Positions 19,499-29,019 of a stretch of DNA of 64,000 bases are shown piece after piece (the first letter of the stretch is position 1; every line of letters begins with the position of its first letter). Position numbers and translations under genes: made by a program. Under the pieces are notes generated by a model. It did not search any database, was not told the origin of the DNA, and was given only the letters and a program-made list of their open reading frames with translations. The stretch spans positions 2,850,501 to 2,914,500 of the forward strand of contig NZ_CP070506.1 in the NCBI RefSeq assembly GCF_016925675.1. The letters run 5' to 3'. This DNA comes from Pseudomonas hygromyciniae (GTDB lineage Bacteria > Pseudomonadota > Gammaproteobacteria > Pseudomonadales > Pseudomonadaceae).

Positions 19499-20746
19499 AT
19501 GACCGACTGTGTATGTAATGCCGTCCCTGACCGCCATCCTGGCGCCGACTTAGATGTTGAGCCTGCGACCCCCGCGTGGATGGCCGTCTTTTCGTTGGCA
19601 ATGGGGGTGTTCGGGTTACTGACCGCTGAGTATCTTCCGGCCAGTTTGTTGACGCTGATGGCCACTGACCTGGGAGTGTCCGAAGCGCTGGCTGGCCAGG
19701 CGGTAACGGTGACAGCCGTCGTAGCGCTGTTCGCCGGCTTGTTGGTGCCAGGCCTGACCCGTGGCATCGACCGGCGTTGGGTGTTGCTGGGGTTTTCCAC
19801 GTTGATGGTCGCTTCCAATCTGTTGGTCGCCGTTTCCTCCAGCTTCGCGGTGCTGTTGTTGATGCGCATCTTGCTGGGTATCGCCCTTGGCGGGTTCTGG
19901 AGCATGGCGGCGGCGGTCGCGATGCGGTTGGTGCCGAGTGCTCTATTGCCTCGGGCGCTATCGATCATTTTCAGCGGCATTGCTATCGGGACGGTCGTTG
20001 CAGTGCCGCTGGGCAGCTATCTGGGCGGGCTTTATGGCTGGCGCAGCGCGTTCTTTGCAGCGGCGGCGGTAGGCATGGTGACCCTGGCTTTTCAGTCGTT
20101 CACTCTGCCGCGCCTCGCGCCGCGTCGGCCGGCAAGACTGCGCACTGTTTTAGAGGTGTTGCAGCGCCCAGGCATCGCCATGGGGATGTTCGGTTGCGTG
20201 CTGGTGCACAGCGGGCACTTCGCGATGTTCACCTATGTTCGGCCATTCCTTGAAGGGACTACGGGCATCGGCTCGCAAGGGCTGTCACTGATGTTGCTGG
20301 GGTTCGGTGTGGCCAACTTCGTCGGCACGCTGTTGGCCGGGAGGCTGCTGGAGCGCCACCCGCTGGCCACTCTGGTGTTGATGCCCGCCCTGGTCGGTGT
20401 TGCAGCACTGGCGTTGGTGCTGTTGCCGGCATCGTTGCCGGGGCAGGCGATACTCCTGGCGATCTGGGGCTTGGCCTTTGGTGGTGTGCCGGTAGCGTGG
20501 TCGAACTGGGTTGCCAGTGCGGTACCTGATCAGGCGGAAAGCGCCGGAGGCATGGTGGTGGCATCTGTGCAATCGGCCATCGCAACAGGCGCCGCCGCTG
20601 GCGGTGCAGTGTTCAGCCTCGGTGGCAGCGCAGGCGTATTCGTCGCAGCGGCTGTGCTGATGCTGCTGGCCGCGCTGTTGATTGCGCTGCGGGTCCGCGT
20701 CCCTTCTGCCCGGGGCGTTCCATCGTGGAAAGGACTCGGCCCATGA
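19499..20746 (+). CDS. MFS transporter (DHA1 type)
   Basis: A 415-residue major facilitator with about twelve transmembrane helices. After a polar 35-residue N-terminus comes AVFSLAMGVFGLLTAEYLP, typical of the arabinose/purine efflux DHA1 group, and the conserved helix-2/3 loop region ends in RGIDRRWVLLG. The start is taken as ATG 19499, with GGGAG upstream, rather than 19475. It is an inner-membrane exporter of unknown substrate, divergent from the cupin-AraC regulator. The next gene converges on it with a 39-base gap. Confidence 0.9.
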   Translation: MTDCVCNAVPDRHPGADLDVEPATPAWMAVFSLAMGVFGLLTAEYLPASLLTLMATDLGVSEALAGQAVTVTAVVALFAGLLVPGLTRGIDRRWVLLGFSTLMVASNLLVAVSSSFAVLLLMRILLGIALGGFWSMAAAVAMRLVPSALLPRALSIIFSGIAIGTVVAVPLGSYLGGLYGWRSAFFAAAAVGMVTLAFQSFTLPRLAPRRPARLRTVLEVLQRPGIAMGMFGCVLVHSGHFAMFTYVRPFLEGTTGIGSQGLSLMLLGFGVANFVGTLLAGRLLERHPLATLVLMPALVGVAALALVLLPASLPGQAILLAIWGLAFGGVPVAWSNWVASAVPDQAESAGGMVVASVQSAIATGAAAGGAVFSLGGSAGVFVAAAVLMLLAALLIALRVRVPSARGVPSWKGLGP

Positions 20747-20785
20747 CTCATGGCACAAAGAGCAGGCTGATTACGATGTAGCTCC

Positions 20786-22390
20786 TTATGATCGGTTCTC
20801 GCCCGCAGATAACCGATTTATCAGGAATCTAGCCAACACTTCGGTTTCACCAATTATCCACTTCGACTTCAGTGGCAGGGTGCATTGGGGTAACAACGTC
20901 TGAGGATCTCTTACGAAATGTGGGGTGTAGCCTACCAATCCTGCGTAAAGCGCGGCGTTGCTAACCAGGCTTTCGTAGAAGCGCTCGAATAGCTCCTCCT
21001 CTTTTCGTTCTGAAAGCAGGCGATATTGCGCTTTGCTGAACGCACATAGCTGTATGTAAAAAGGGATGAACAACGGTCCCGCTCTGTGTTTGGCCTGTTC
21101 GAGCGCGGCGACGAAGTGCACGAGCGCTCGTTTGTCGTCACCGGCATACATGGCATCCTGGGCGAATTTCCATTCGTTAAGCCAGTTCGGTACTCTCCCT
21201 GACGCGATGTGCCAGGCGCCTTGCGCAAACAGCTTGTGTTCGTTCCTATATGCGAGATCCAGGCAGCTTGGAATCTCTGCAGCGCTGTTCAGTGAGCCCG
21301 GTAAACGCCTGATACCGTCAAGCTGTGCCTGGTAACGCAGGGAAGCCTGCTGGGCAAACGCTTCATCGTCGAGGGGGTACTGGTTGAATAACAATTCGAG
21401 CCAGTCGCTACTCGGTATTGCATGACGTAGGTCAACCGGCGCTGTTTTGGAGCGGCTCCTCGCCTCACGTTCAAACGTCCCGCAATCTGCCACATGGATA
21501 TTGAGGTTGTGAGCGATCATGGCCGCGAAGGCGTGCACTGCGAATGCTTTCTTATCGATCGCCTCCGGCAGCTGGCAGGTCAGCGGTTGAAGGGTTGGAT
21601 AAAATATTTCCCATTTCACACGGCTAGGCTTGCGTAGTCGATCGATCACCTGTTTCGACTGAGTGTTCACGAGTTGGGAGGTGAAATCACAATTCCAAGC
21701 TTGCTCCCCGAGCGGCGCGTCTAGCTGAAACTGGTGATACTGATGAAGTTTGTGCAGCGAGATACCGGTTATGCTGCAAGCCAGGTCGGCGAAGCTCCTT
21801 AACGGCCACTGTTCGTCCTGATCCTCTGCCGGCCAAGTATTGCCATGTGACGTTGCGCGGGCGAGCACCTTCGTCAATTCAATCAAATCTTGGCTGAGAA
21901 ACCACTGGTAGCTGGATGTTTGGCTGTGTGTGTTGCAAGCATATTCCCTGACAAACTCCCGGTAATGGGCAAAGGCCGACACATAAAAGTCGATCGCGAA
22001 TTCGGATACATTCCAACGTGCGTAACGTTCAGCGATTAAAGTCTGGATGTATTGGCTCAACTCCAAGTATTCATCGAACGATTCAAAATCTGATTTGGAC
22101 AGGTAATTCACATAGGCTTGAATCGTTCTGCTCTTCTTAACCTTCTGCGCATCCTTTGGTGCTAGCTGGGCAGTGACGACTGCAAGGTCATCGAGAGAAC
22201 CAAAGGTGCCGTTGTCTTTTTCAACTGCTTTAAAGGCCTGCCGTAACGCGGCGCGACGTTCTTTTTCGGTGGCGGATACGTGGAAGGTGAAGTCATCGTT
22301 TTCACTGTTCCACAGGCCTAAGCAGTCGCATACGGCTTTGTGCAGGAAACCTAATGTCGGCAGTTGATCAGTGGTGGGTAGCATGGTCAT
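20786..22390 (-). CDS. Hypothetical protein, 534 residues, next to the island
   Basis: I recognise no family. The product is mostly helical and soluble with no signal peptide or membrane segment. It is rich in aromatic residues and His/Gln. Notable stretches are FESFDEYLELSQYIQTLIAE and FAVHAFAAMIAHNLNIHVAD. Base composition is lower in GC than the flanking metabolic genes. It lies just outside the left direct repeat of the island, starting 100 bases from it and reading away from it. It could be the original downstream neighbour of the lysR gene at 40.4 kb or an older island remnant. Confidence 0.7.
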   Translation of the reverse strand: MTMLPTTDQLPTLGFLHKAVCDCLGLWNSENDDFTFHVSATEKERRAALRQAFKAVEKDNGTFGSLDDLAVVTAQLAPKDAQKVKKSRTIQAYVNYLSKSDFESFDEYLELSQYIQTLIAERYARWNVSEFAIDFYVSAFAHYREFVREYACNTHSQTSSYQWFLSQDLIELTKVLARATSHGNTWPAEDQDEQWPLRSFADLACSITGISLHKLHQYHQFQLDAPLGEQAWNCDFTSQLVNTQSKQVIDRLRKPSRVKWEIFYPTLQPLTCQLPEAIDKKAFAVHAFAAMIAHNLNIHVADCGTFEREARSRSKTAPVDLRHAIPSSDWLELLFNQYPLDDEAFAQQASLRYQAQLDGIRRLPGSLNSAAEIPSCLDLAYRNEHKLFAQGAWHIASGRVPNWLNEWKFAQDAMYAGDDKRALVHFVAALEQAKHRAGPLFIPFYIQLCAFSKAQYRLLSERKEEELFERFYESLVSNAALYAGLVGYTPHFVRDPQTLLPQCTLPLKSKWIIGETEVLARFLINRLSAGENRS

Positions 22391-22490
22391 TTCCTTATAG
22401 AGAGTTCATCCCCATCCTAGGGAAATGAGAGCTTCTCACTAAGTATCAAAACAGCGATACGTGCCAGAAGATGAAGTTTGTACTGACGAA

Positions 22491-22656
22491 TGGGGGCATC
22501 CTTTTCAAACCATCCAAAGCGTGCCCTCAGATGTGCCACCAATGTAGCGATCCACTGGAGGTGAATGGAGCTCCCTGGCCTATGAAAAGCCAAAAATGAT
22601 CAGCGAAACAGCCTGACCGACGAAACCTAAAGACTCTCAGGATCCCCAAAGAACAT
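22491..22656. repeat. Left direct repeat of the genomic island (attL-like)
   Basis: This 166-base stretch aligns without gaps to 40308-40473 with 18 mismatches by hand count (about 89%). Its right end, read on the minus strand, encodes MFFGDPESL-stop, the same C-terminus as the lysR gene at 40444. It is therefore a duplicated lysR 3' end. The longest identical blocks are 27 bases at the left end and about 25 bases at the lysR stop. Confidence 0.85.
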
Positions 22657-23592
22657 TTTGACTAGGCTCTAGATCGGTAGTTTCAGTTTGAAAAAATCTT
22701 AATATGCCCCCAATTTTGCCCCCACTCAGACGCCGCACATGAGCGATCACGAATTGTGATTCCTGACGAAGTCCAGTATGGCTTTGTGTGGCTTTGAGTG
22801 TACGCCGAAGCTGGGGTTGGCTGGGGGGGGTAGGGGAGTGACATGCTCAGAGGTTCTCCCTCGGTGAACTGGAAACCAAAGCAGGTTATGCGTAGCCCAA
22901 TTCTTGTTCGGCTCTGCTAATGCAAAGTGGCCGGTTCGGTTTCGACACGTGTAGGGTAGCGAGGCGCAGCGCGCGGGCGGTCGAATGCGAGCGCCCGAGT
23001 GCCCAGGTACCGCTTATGCCGACGCCGGCCTTGGCTCTGCGATTACATCAGGGGCGTCTAGTGCCTTAGGAGGGTGTAGACAAAATCAAGTAAGATTCTT
23101 GCTTCTTCACTGCGCAGTATTGCCACCATGCCCCGAATCGGACGCCCTCCCGTTATCGCTCTGGAGCATACCCACTGTTGGTCAAGCTCGCTCATACGCC
23201 CCCTTATTCCAGCCAGGCCGAATTGGCGCTGGCATTTCATGCCGAAACCGGGATCACAGCGCCTCCTGGCACCTTTGCAGAGGCGTTGAAGCTGGCCGGA
23301 ATTACTCGTGTAAAGGAGCGAGCCAAGGGCAGCTTTCAGTCTCCAGAACTCCGCAAGTCCTATGGCTACACCGACGCACACCGTCGCCATTTGCCAGAGC
23401 AGCGTCATCCCTGCAACCGATCCTACTGATCTGAGTCTGTGCTGGTCATTTCAACGCGTGGAAGATCAATGAGTGAAGGCGCGGAGGCGATATGCAAAAC
23501 TGGGCGATAAACCGTAGCGGGTGAAGCGGAGTAACGCTTCCCTCCGATAGAGCGAAAAAACACGCAGCGTACTGGTAGATTTGGAAACAGAG
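22657..23592. other. Left edge of the island, no intact gene
   Basis: After the repeat come AT-rich sequence, two runs of the form TGCCCCCA(A/C) as often seen beside integrase genes, and a GC-rich mixed stretch with a G8 run near 22827. No intact integrase or tRNA is seen. A transposase remnant occupies about 23128-23429. The last 160 bases lead into the 1221-residue gene. Confidence 0.6.
23128..23429 (+). pseudogene. Transposase N-terminal remnant
   Basis: The start MPRIGRPPVIALEHTH is in one frame, and the following LVKLAHTPPYSSQAELALAF ... GSFQSPELRKSYGYTDAHRR is in another, with the join near 23172. The HTH-like first part and the YTDAHRRxLPEQ ending look like the N-terminal region of an insertion-sequence transposase. 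The catalytic part is absent, so it cannot be active. Family assignment is tentative. Confidence 0.4.
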
Positions 23593-26500
23593 ATGAGATC
23601 GTACGAGTTAATTAAAGATCTGGAACGGAAGCTGTCCCTTTATGAGCACGATCACCCACCCAGCCGACAAATTTTCAACGAAAAGCATCAACGTGTTGCC
23701 GAACTGATTGCTGCGTCCGAGATTTACCCACCCCTATTGAATCGCGGAGCGGTAAAAGAATTGCTGGAGGGCCGGCAAGGCTGGCCTACCGAAGACGGGG
23801 GCGAGTTATTCCTAGCCTACACCATTGATATTGAGGCGCTGGAGGCCGTTAGAGCGATCAGCTTTCCGAATGGTTATCTCAAGGTTTTGGCCTCAATGGA
23901 GGTGGCATTAGACATGCCAGCGAAATTGATAGCCCAGCTCAATGCGCTTCAGTTCTTGCGTGATGTACAGGCCGGATGGGACGGATTGCTGGCTCCTAAA
24001 TTACAAATCGCCTGCAGCGCGCTGAACGCTCATGACCTGGTGGTGCTGGAACCGTATCTGAAGCGTCGGGGTGATTACGCTTTACTCTCAATAGATACGC
24101 GCGAAGTGGAGAGTGTCGGGTCGCAAGTCTGGGAGCTGTTGAGATCATCAAATACTGTAGACGAAGCGTTCGCGACCTATACCCTGAAAATGAGGTTGGT
24201 GACGGGGTGGAATTACATCTTTGACTTAGACTTTGATAGGCCTGAGATCGATCAGGAAGAATTCCTGAAAGCAGGTGTTGATTATTTATTGAACGACCAA
24301 TCCCTGAATGATGACTGGTCCATATGTGCCGTAGATGTGGTACTTGCCCAGCGCGGCGTGCGACAACTTGCCAGCAGTGAAGGAGCAGGCCGACGCAAGC
24401 ATCCCGATCAATTAGATCTGGGGTTGATCAAAGGCTTGTTGGATCCTGCAGGCGAAGATGACTCTTTATATGAAAAGGCTCAATGGTGGGCCGATACCAC
24501 GCGATGGGGAAACCATAGCGGTGGGGAAATAAGTGGGAGCCTGGTTGCCACTATCATTCGAAGCGAGAATAATCTATACAGTGAAGATAGCAGTTTTCCC
24601 TTGACCAAAAAGCTGCTTGAGTGTGCGCCGAAACTTCCAAGACTGATCGGGATGTTACTCGAGTCTGCAATAGATAAAAAATATTTATGCATGTTGCTTT
24701 CGTTTTTCCCCACTAATCACATTGGCCTGATCGAGATTTATGGGGGAATACAGCGAATCCGTCAGCTGAATTCGTCAAAGGTTGCCTATGACAAGATCTG
24801 GAAAAATCTTCTGTGGACTCAAGCGTTAGAGATATACGTTGACTCCTATTCCGACTATTTGAATGCAGCGCAAGTGATAAGCGGGCTGGAAAATTTAGCT
24901 GAAGCTATTGCGTGGTTTGTAGAGGGTGAGTTGGGTGGTTCTTTGCATGGAAAATCCATTGACGATACCTGTTTACCCTCCTTTAATAAAGCGATCATGT
25001 CCATTCATTATGTGGATTGCTCGGGTTCGCGGGTTCAACTGTTTTCACATAACGTTGAGCCGTTCATGGGAATTCTCAAGTCTCGTTTGGAGAAAAGAAA
25101 TAAAACGCCTGGCCAAATCCCGCTAGGGGAGTGGATTGCCCTTTTTTGGATGCTGAAAGAAACTACAGGCATGCAGGGTGATAAGGCATCCGCGCTTCGA
25201 TCTGTTTCTACGCAGTTGGCAAAAAGTTACTTGACGGTGCTGAATACATTGGTCAAGAAAAAGTGCAGCGAGCGCGAGGCTCCTGTTGCTTTCGAAGAAC
25301 TTGATTGGGCGTGCTTATATCGCCATTTGCCAAAAGGTCAAAAGGCGAAGTTAATTTATGTTTTCGAAGACCTGTGCATAGATGACATGAGCGATGACCC
25401 AAATAAGCTGAGGAGTTTTATCGCGGGCGTTAGAATGCACCTGAGGTTGCTGCTGACTCTACATGCTGCCGAAACAGAGTTGGAGAGCGTATCCGATGGC
25501 GAAGGTGAAATAGTTTCAATAGTTGAAAAATTTGGCTTTAGTGATGGCCGTTACTCGGGCGCGCTGGATTACTTCATAGACAATTCTGAGCACAGTCCGA
25601 TTAGAGTGTGGCAACAGATCTGCGCGGCAGCCAATCTATTTAAAGACAGCATGTTTGAGCGCTTAGTGAAGCTCGTTTCGAGCGAGCACGTTCCACTGAC
25701 GGCGATATTTACATTGCTTGAAAGAACCGAGGCGCCGAGGCGTAAAGCGCTGATCGAAGCGGAGATATCCAATAGAGCGGCTGTGTCCGAAAAACCTCAT
25801 TGGATGCCGCAACTTTACGAGTTGATTACCATGGCAGCCAATAATGGTCAGCACGAAATGGCGAGCTATTATATTGAGTATGCGAGGAAGAGTAGCCATA
25901 AATCGCATGACGCACGGTTAAACAATTTGTCCGCGCAAATTCAACTCAAACAGGTCTTTGACGACGCTAGTCTGTCTGCTGTCGAGCGATTCGAAAAATT
26001 GAAGGAGTTGAGATGTAGCGATGATATGCACGCGTCAGGAGTCGAGCGTTATTGCGAATATCTCCTGGCGACCGCTGAGATAGAAGTTGATGCGTCAAGT
26101 GCGCTTCGGCGTTTTGAGCGCATGTCACTCCGGCCACGAGCAATCAGGGAGATGAGCGGGCTTATCAGGGCCGCGCTCGAAAAAGCAAAAACCGACGGTA
26201 ATATCGAGGGGCGCTTGTACTGTGAGCGATGGGTGAGTGCCTATGAAAACCTAAAGTTATCCTCGCTGGAGAATATGGATCTCTATTATATTCTGAAACT
26301 AAGTCTTAAAATATTTAACCTGGAGGTGTTTGAGAGATTCTGGAGTTTGGCCTCTATTCAACAGCAGGACAACGTTGAAATCTCATTGTTAAGGTGTGAG
26401 TATCTCAAATATGTCGGGCGCACAGGTGAAGCGCTTGACCGCATGAAACGTATGCGACAGCTTCATAAGGATCTACCGGAAGAAATAGAAAAAAGGGCTT

Positions 26501-27258
26501 CGAGTTTCGAGGGGGAGTTGTCTGAGGCAAGCACGATTTCTCTCGGAACCAATGGCCTTTTTTCATCGGGGGAAGATTCGCTAAATGCATGGCATAGTAT
26601 TTGTAATATGCAAGCCGTTGATCAGGTGAAAATTTTCAGTAACAATGCCAATACTCTAGACGAATATGTGCTTGATGTGGTTGATCAAATTGGGTTGGAG
26701 TTGCTGTTGCGGCGCATGCATTTGAGGCGTTCATATAAAGTGACAACTTCCAAGGTGAGTTCTCTAGTAAAAGAGAACTCAATCAATGACTGGCTCGTCT
26801 CATTGATGCGCCATCGCATGAATTTTGCTGGCTGGACGGTTCGCGACCAGTCGCGTAGCGGCAGTTCTGCGTCAGGTGATGAGGTCGGAGAAGTAGATGC
26901 TTGGATAATGGACAAGGGCGACAGATATATAGCCCTTATAGAGGCCTTTAGGCTGAAAGCGGTTGAGCGAAACATTATCCGCGAGCATATGAACAAGATT
27001 CACCTCTATAACTCGGTTGGTTGCAGCACGGTACTTATCATTGTCTATGCTACCGCTGCTAATTTTGCGAACTTGTCCGATAGATATTGCAAGTTTATTC
27101 AGGGTCTTTCTTATGATGGATTTGAAAGGGTGGCTCATTCGTCGCTTGCGAGGATCTTGACCCGAAGTAGTCCTCACATTCGTTACTACAAAGAGGTGCG
27201 GCTACTGAATCAGGTTCCGGTCACGTTTTATCACCAGCTCTTGAATCTGCAATCCTGA
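23593..27258 (+). CDS. Large island protein, unknown, possible nuclease-like C-terminus
   Basis: A 1221-residue protein that I cannot assign to a named family. Most of it is helical and repeat-like (TPR-style segments such as HEMASYYIEYARKSSHKSH and EALDRMKRMRQLHKDLPEEI). The last 120 residues contain GEVDAWIMDKGDRYIALIEA followed by FRLK, which could be a restriction-nuclease core of the form D-x(n)-E-x-K. That reading is inference from a short motif. No P-loop was seen. The ATG at 23593 is taken as start; an in-frame TTG lies at 23581. GC content is clearly lower than in the flanking chromosome, consistent with acquisition. It is a single gene on its strand. Confidence 0.8.
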   Translation: MRSYELIKDLERKLSLYEHDHPPSRQIFNEKHQRVAELIAASEIYPPLLNRGAVKELLEGRQGWPTEDGGELFLAYTIDIEALEAVRAISFPNGYLKVLASMEVALDMPAKLIAQLNALQFLRDVQAGWDGLLAPKLQIACSALNAHDLVVLEPYLKRRGDYALLSIDTREVESVGSQVWELLRSSNTVDEAFATYTLKMRLVTGWNYIFDLDFDRPEIDQEEFLKAGVDYLLNDQSLNDDWSICAVDVVLAQRGVRQLASSEGAGRRKHPDQLDLGLIKGLLDPAGEDDSLYEKAQWWADTTRWGNHSGGEISGSLVATIIRSENNLYSEDSSFPLTKKLLECAPKLPRLIGMLLESAIDKKYLCMLLSFFPTNHIGLIEIYGGIQRIRQLNSSKVAYDKIWKNLLWTQALEIYVDSYSDYLNAAQVISGLENLAEAIAWFVEGELGGSLHGKSIDDTCLPSFNKAIMSIHYVDCSGSRVQLFSHNVEPFMGILKSRLEKRNKTPGQIPLGEWIALFWMLKETTGMQGDKASALRSVSTQLAKSYLTVLNTLVKKKCSEREAPVAFEELDWACLYRHLPKGQKAKLIYVFEDLCIDDMSDDPNKLRSFIAGVRMHLRLLLTLHAAETELESVSDGEGEIVSIVEKFGFSDGRYSGALDYFIDNSEHSPIRVWQQICAAANLFKDSMFERLVKLVSSEHVPLTAIFTLLERTEAPRRKALIEAEISNRAAVSEKPHWMPQLYELITMAANNGQHEMASYYIEYARKSSHKSHDARLNNLSAQIQLKQVFDDASLSAVERFEKLKELRCSDDMHASGVERYCEYLLATAEIEVDASSALRRFERMSLRPRAIREMSGLIRAALEKAKTDGNIEGRLYCERWVSAYENLKLSSLENMDLYYILKLSLKIFNLEVFERFWSLASIQQQDNVEISLLRCEYLKYVGRTGEALDRMKRMRQLHKDLPEEIEKRASSFEGELSEASTISLGTNGLFSSGEDSLNAWHSICNMQAVDQVKIFSNNANTLDEYVLDVVDQIGLELLLRRMHLRRSYKVTTSKVSSLVKENSINDWLVSLMRHRMNFAGWTVRDQSRSGSSASGDEVGEVDAWIMDKGDRYIALIEAFRLKAVERNIIREHMNKIHLYNSVGCSTVLIIVYATAANFANLSDRYCKFIQGLSYDGFERVAHSSLARILTRSSPHIRYYKEVRLLNQVPVTFYHQLLNLQS

Positions 27259-27787
27259 CAATCTGCGATACTGAAATAACGGCATGCCAAGGTTCCGGTG
27301 TCGCGGAATTGATCACCCACCTAATTAAACCGTAGAGCCGGCAAACAATGCCTGCTCCATGCTTTTCAGCTTGATCTGGGTTTTCTCAAACTCGTCTGCC
27401 GGGCAAGAGCCCTGAACAATCGTAAGTGCGCCATGAGGCCCACATTCTAAGCCAAAATCTAATGACCGACGATGTGCTTCCGATGTAAGCGTTCCATGAA
27501 CTCCACCTAGCCAAAGATAGGCAGAGCACTTAGCTATGTATTTGAGGCTCGCAATTAGTTGACCACTACAAAATGATCTTTGCGCCGGCTGCGGACAATA
27601 GGCACTAGATATCGAGGCTTCGCGCGGTCATCATTGATTTTGCTTAGTAATGTCGCAGCATTTATGTACCCGGGGCGCTCCATGCACCCCGACCTCGAAG
27701 GCGTCAGTATCGATGACTCGCTCCGGTTAATCCTGTCGCTGAATTGCTACGCGGTGACCATTAGGACGCTTGCTTGGCCAAGCGTTG
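27259..27787. other. Gap between the large gene and the IS3 element
   Basis: The only coherent signal is a leftward open stretch at 27325-27627, listed separately. The remaining 160 bases to the IS show no supported gene. The missing C-terminal part of the ABC-3C ATPase is not found here, which implies a deletion at this side of the IS. Confidence 0.5.
27325..27627 (-). pseudogene. Start-less ORF fragment
   Basis: About 100 codons open on the minus strand, ending in KLKSMEQALFAGSTV-stop, with internal YLWLGGVHGTLTSEAHRRSL and GPHGALTIVQGSCPADEFEK. The composition looks coding, but there is no usable start codon at its upstream end, where a TGA is met at 27628-27630. It is probably the 3' remnant of a gene truncated when the IS region rearranged. 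No family recognised. Confidence 0.35.
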
Positions 27788-27805
27788 TGAATCGCCCCGG
27801 ATTCT

Positions 27806-28688
27806 CTAGACACCTTGCAAGCTCATTGCGTAACGCTTTTCAAACTCTACCGGTGACAGCTGATTGTTGAAACCATGGCGGCGTTTTACGTTGTAGAACA
27901 TCTCGATGTAATCAAACACATCACTCCGAGCATCTTCCCGCGTGGTGTAGATTTTTCGCTTGATCCGTTCCCGTTTCAGAAGCTGGAAAAAGCTCTCGGC
28001 CACGGCGTTGTCATGACAGTTGCCTCGGCGACTCATGCTGGCAACCAAATTGTTTGCCTTCAAAAAGCTGCGCCAATCGGAGCTGCTGTACTGGCTGCCT
28101 TGGTCGGAATGAACCATCACCTCTTGCTTCGGTTTACGCCTCCAAACCGCCATCAACAACGCATCAATAGCCAAATCACTGGTCATCTGCGACTTCATTG
28201 ACCAGCCAACGACCTGCCGAGAAAAACAGATCCAGTACCACCGCCAAATACAACCAGCCTTCATACGTACGAATGTACGTGATGTCGGTTACCCAAACCT
28301 TGTTGGGTTCCACAACATCGAACTGGCGCTTCAGCAAATTGGGTGAGACGACCGCTGGCTTACCGCCGTACTTTCCAGGGCGGCGTCGATAACCTGTCTG
28401 AGAACGCAGACCTTCAAGACGCATCAGCCTCGCCACACGATGACGACCACAATCCTCACCGACCTCGCGCAGATCGTCGTGGATTTTGCGATAGCCATAA
28501 ACGCCACCGCTCTCCAACCAGGAATGCTTGATCAAACCCAGCAGTCGCTGGTCGTCTTTGGCGCGTACAGATTGCGGCTCAGACAGCCAGGCGTAATAAC
28601 CGCTGGGATGGACTTTCAGCGTCAGGCAAAGCCGTCGAATCGAATAGTCGCCCGCGCGCTGCTTGATAAAGGCGTACTTCAGCCGCAC
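27806..28688 (-). pseudogene. IS3 transposase OrfB, frameshifted
   Basis: DDE integrase-type transposase. The first half ([20 protein letters not shown] ... [20 protein letters not shown]) contains the first catalytic aspartate. The second (VMVHSDQGSQYSS ... NCHDNAVAESFFQLLKRE) contains the second Asp and the Glu. They are joined if one T is removed from the T5 run (plus strand A-run 28222-28226), giving [15 protein letters not shown]. All three catalytic residues are present. OrfB overlaps orfA by ten bases and would be made as an OrfAB fusion. Confidence 0.88.
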
Positions 28689-28957
28689 TCCTTGGCAAAG
28701 TACGCGGCGGCCTTTTTTAATATGTCTCGCTCTTCAGTGACGCGCTTGAGTTCCGCTCGCAGACGACGTAGCTCAGCGTGCTGATCATCATCCTGCTGCC
28801 GTTCTTCTTGAGGTTTGCTGTAGCGCTTTATCCAGGCATAGAGGCTATGCGTCGACACGCCGAGACGGGCGGCTACCTCAGCGACAGGCAGCTTCTTTTC
28901 GGTCACTTGATTGACTGCTTGGATTTTGAATTCTTCGGGATAACGCGGGTTGCTCAT
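28679..28957 (-). CDS. IS3 transposase OrfA
   Basis: A 92-residue helix-turn-helix protein opening [18 protein letters not shown] with [20 protein letters not shown] and a leucine-zipper-like stretch ([20 protein letters not shown]). Near its end, six A followed by G provide the usual slippery site for minus-one frameshifting into orfB in this IS family. It binds the terminal inverted repeats. Confidence 0.92.
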   Translation of the reverse strand: MSNPRYPEEFKIQAVNQVTEKKLPVAEVAARLGVSTHSLYAWIKRYSKPQEERQQDDDQHAELRRLRAELKRVTEERDILKKAAAYFAKECG

Positions 28958-29019
28958 GGCACCTCCTGATTGGCCTCATTTTAAGGCATGGAGGTGTCTA
29001 CGAAACCCGGGGCGATTCA

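Larger units (their letters stand above)
27788..29019 (-). mobile_element. IS3-family insertion sequence
   Basis: A 1232-base element with terminal inverted repeats beginning TGAATCGCCCCGG at both ends and a further matching TAGACACCT block inside. It carries orfA and orfB on the minus strand. No 3-4 base target duplication is present (TTG to the left, GAA to the right), so the flanks no longer match; one side has been deleted or rearranged. It truncates the ABC-3C ATPase gene on its right. Confidence 0.92.

Noticed and set aside
22391-23592. tRNA gene or integrase at the left island edge
   Set aside because: No cloverleaf and no tyrosine-recombinase motif (R..HxxR..Y) could be found in either strand; only a transposase remnant is present.
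27788-29019. Target-site duplication of the IS3 element
   Set aside because: The bases directly outside the inverted repeats (TTG and GAA) do not match, nor do the next few.
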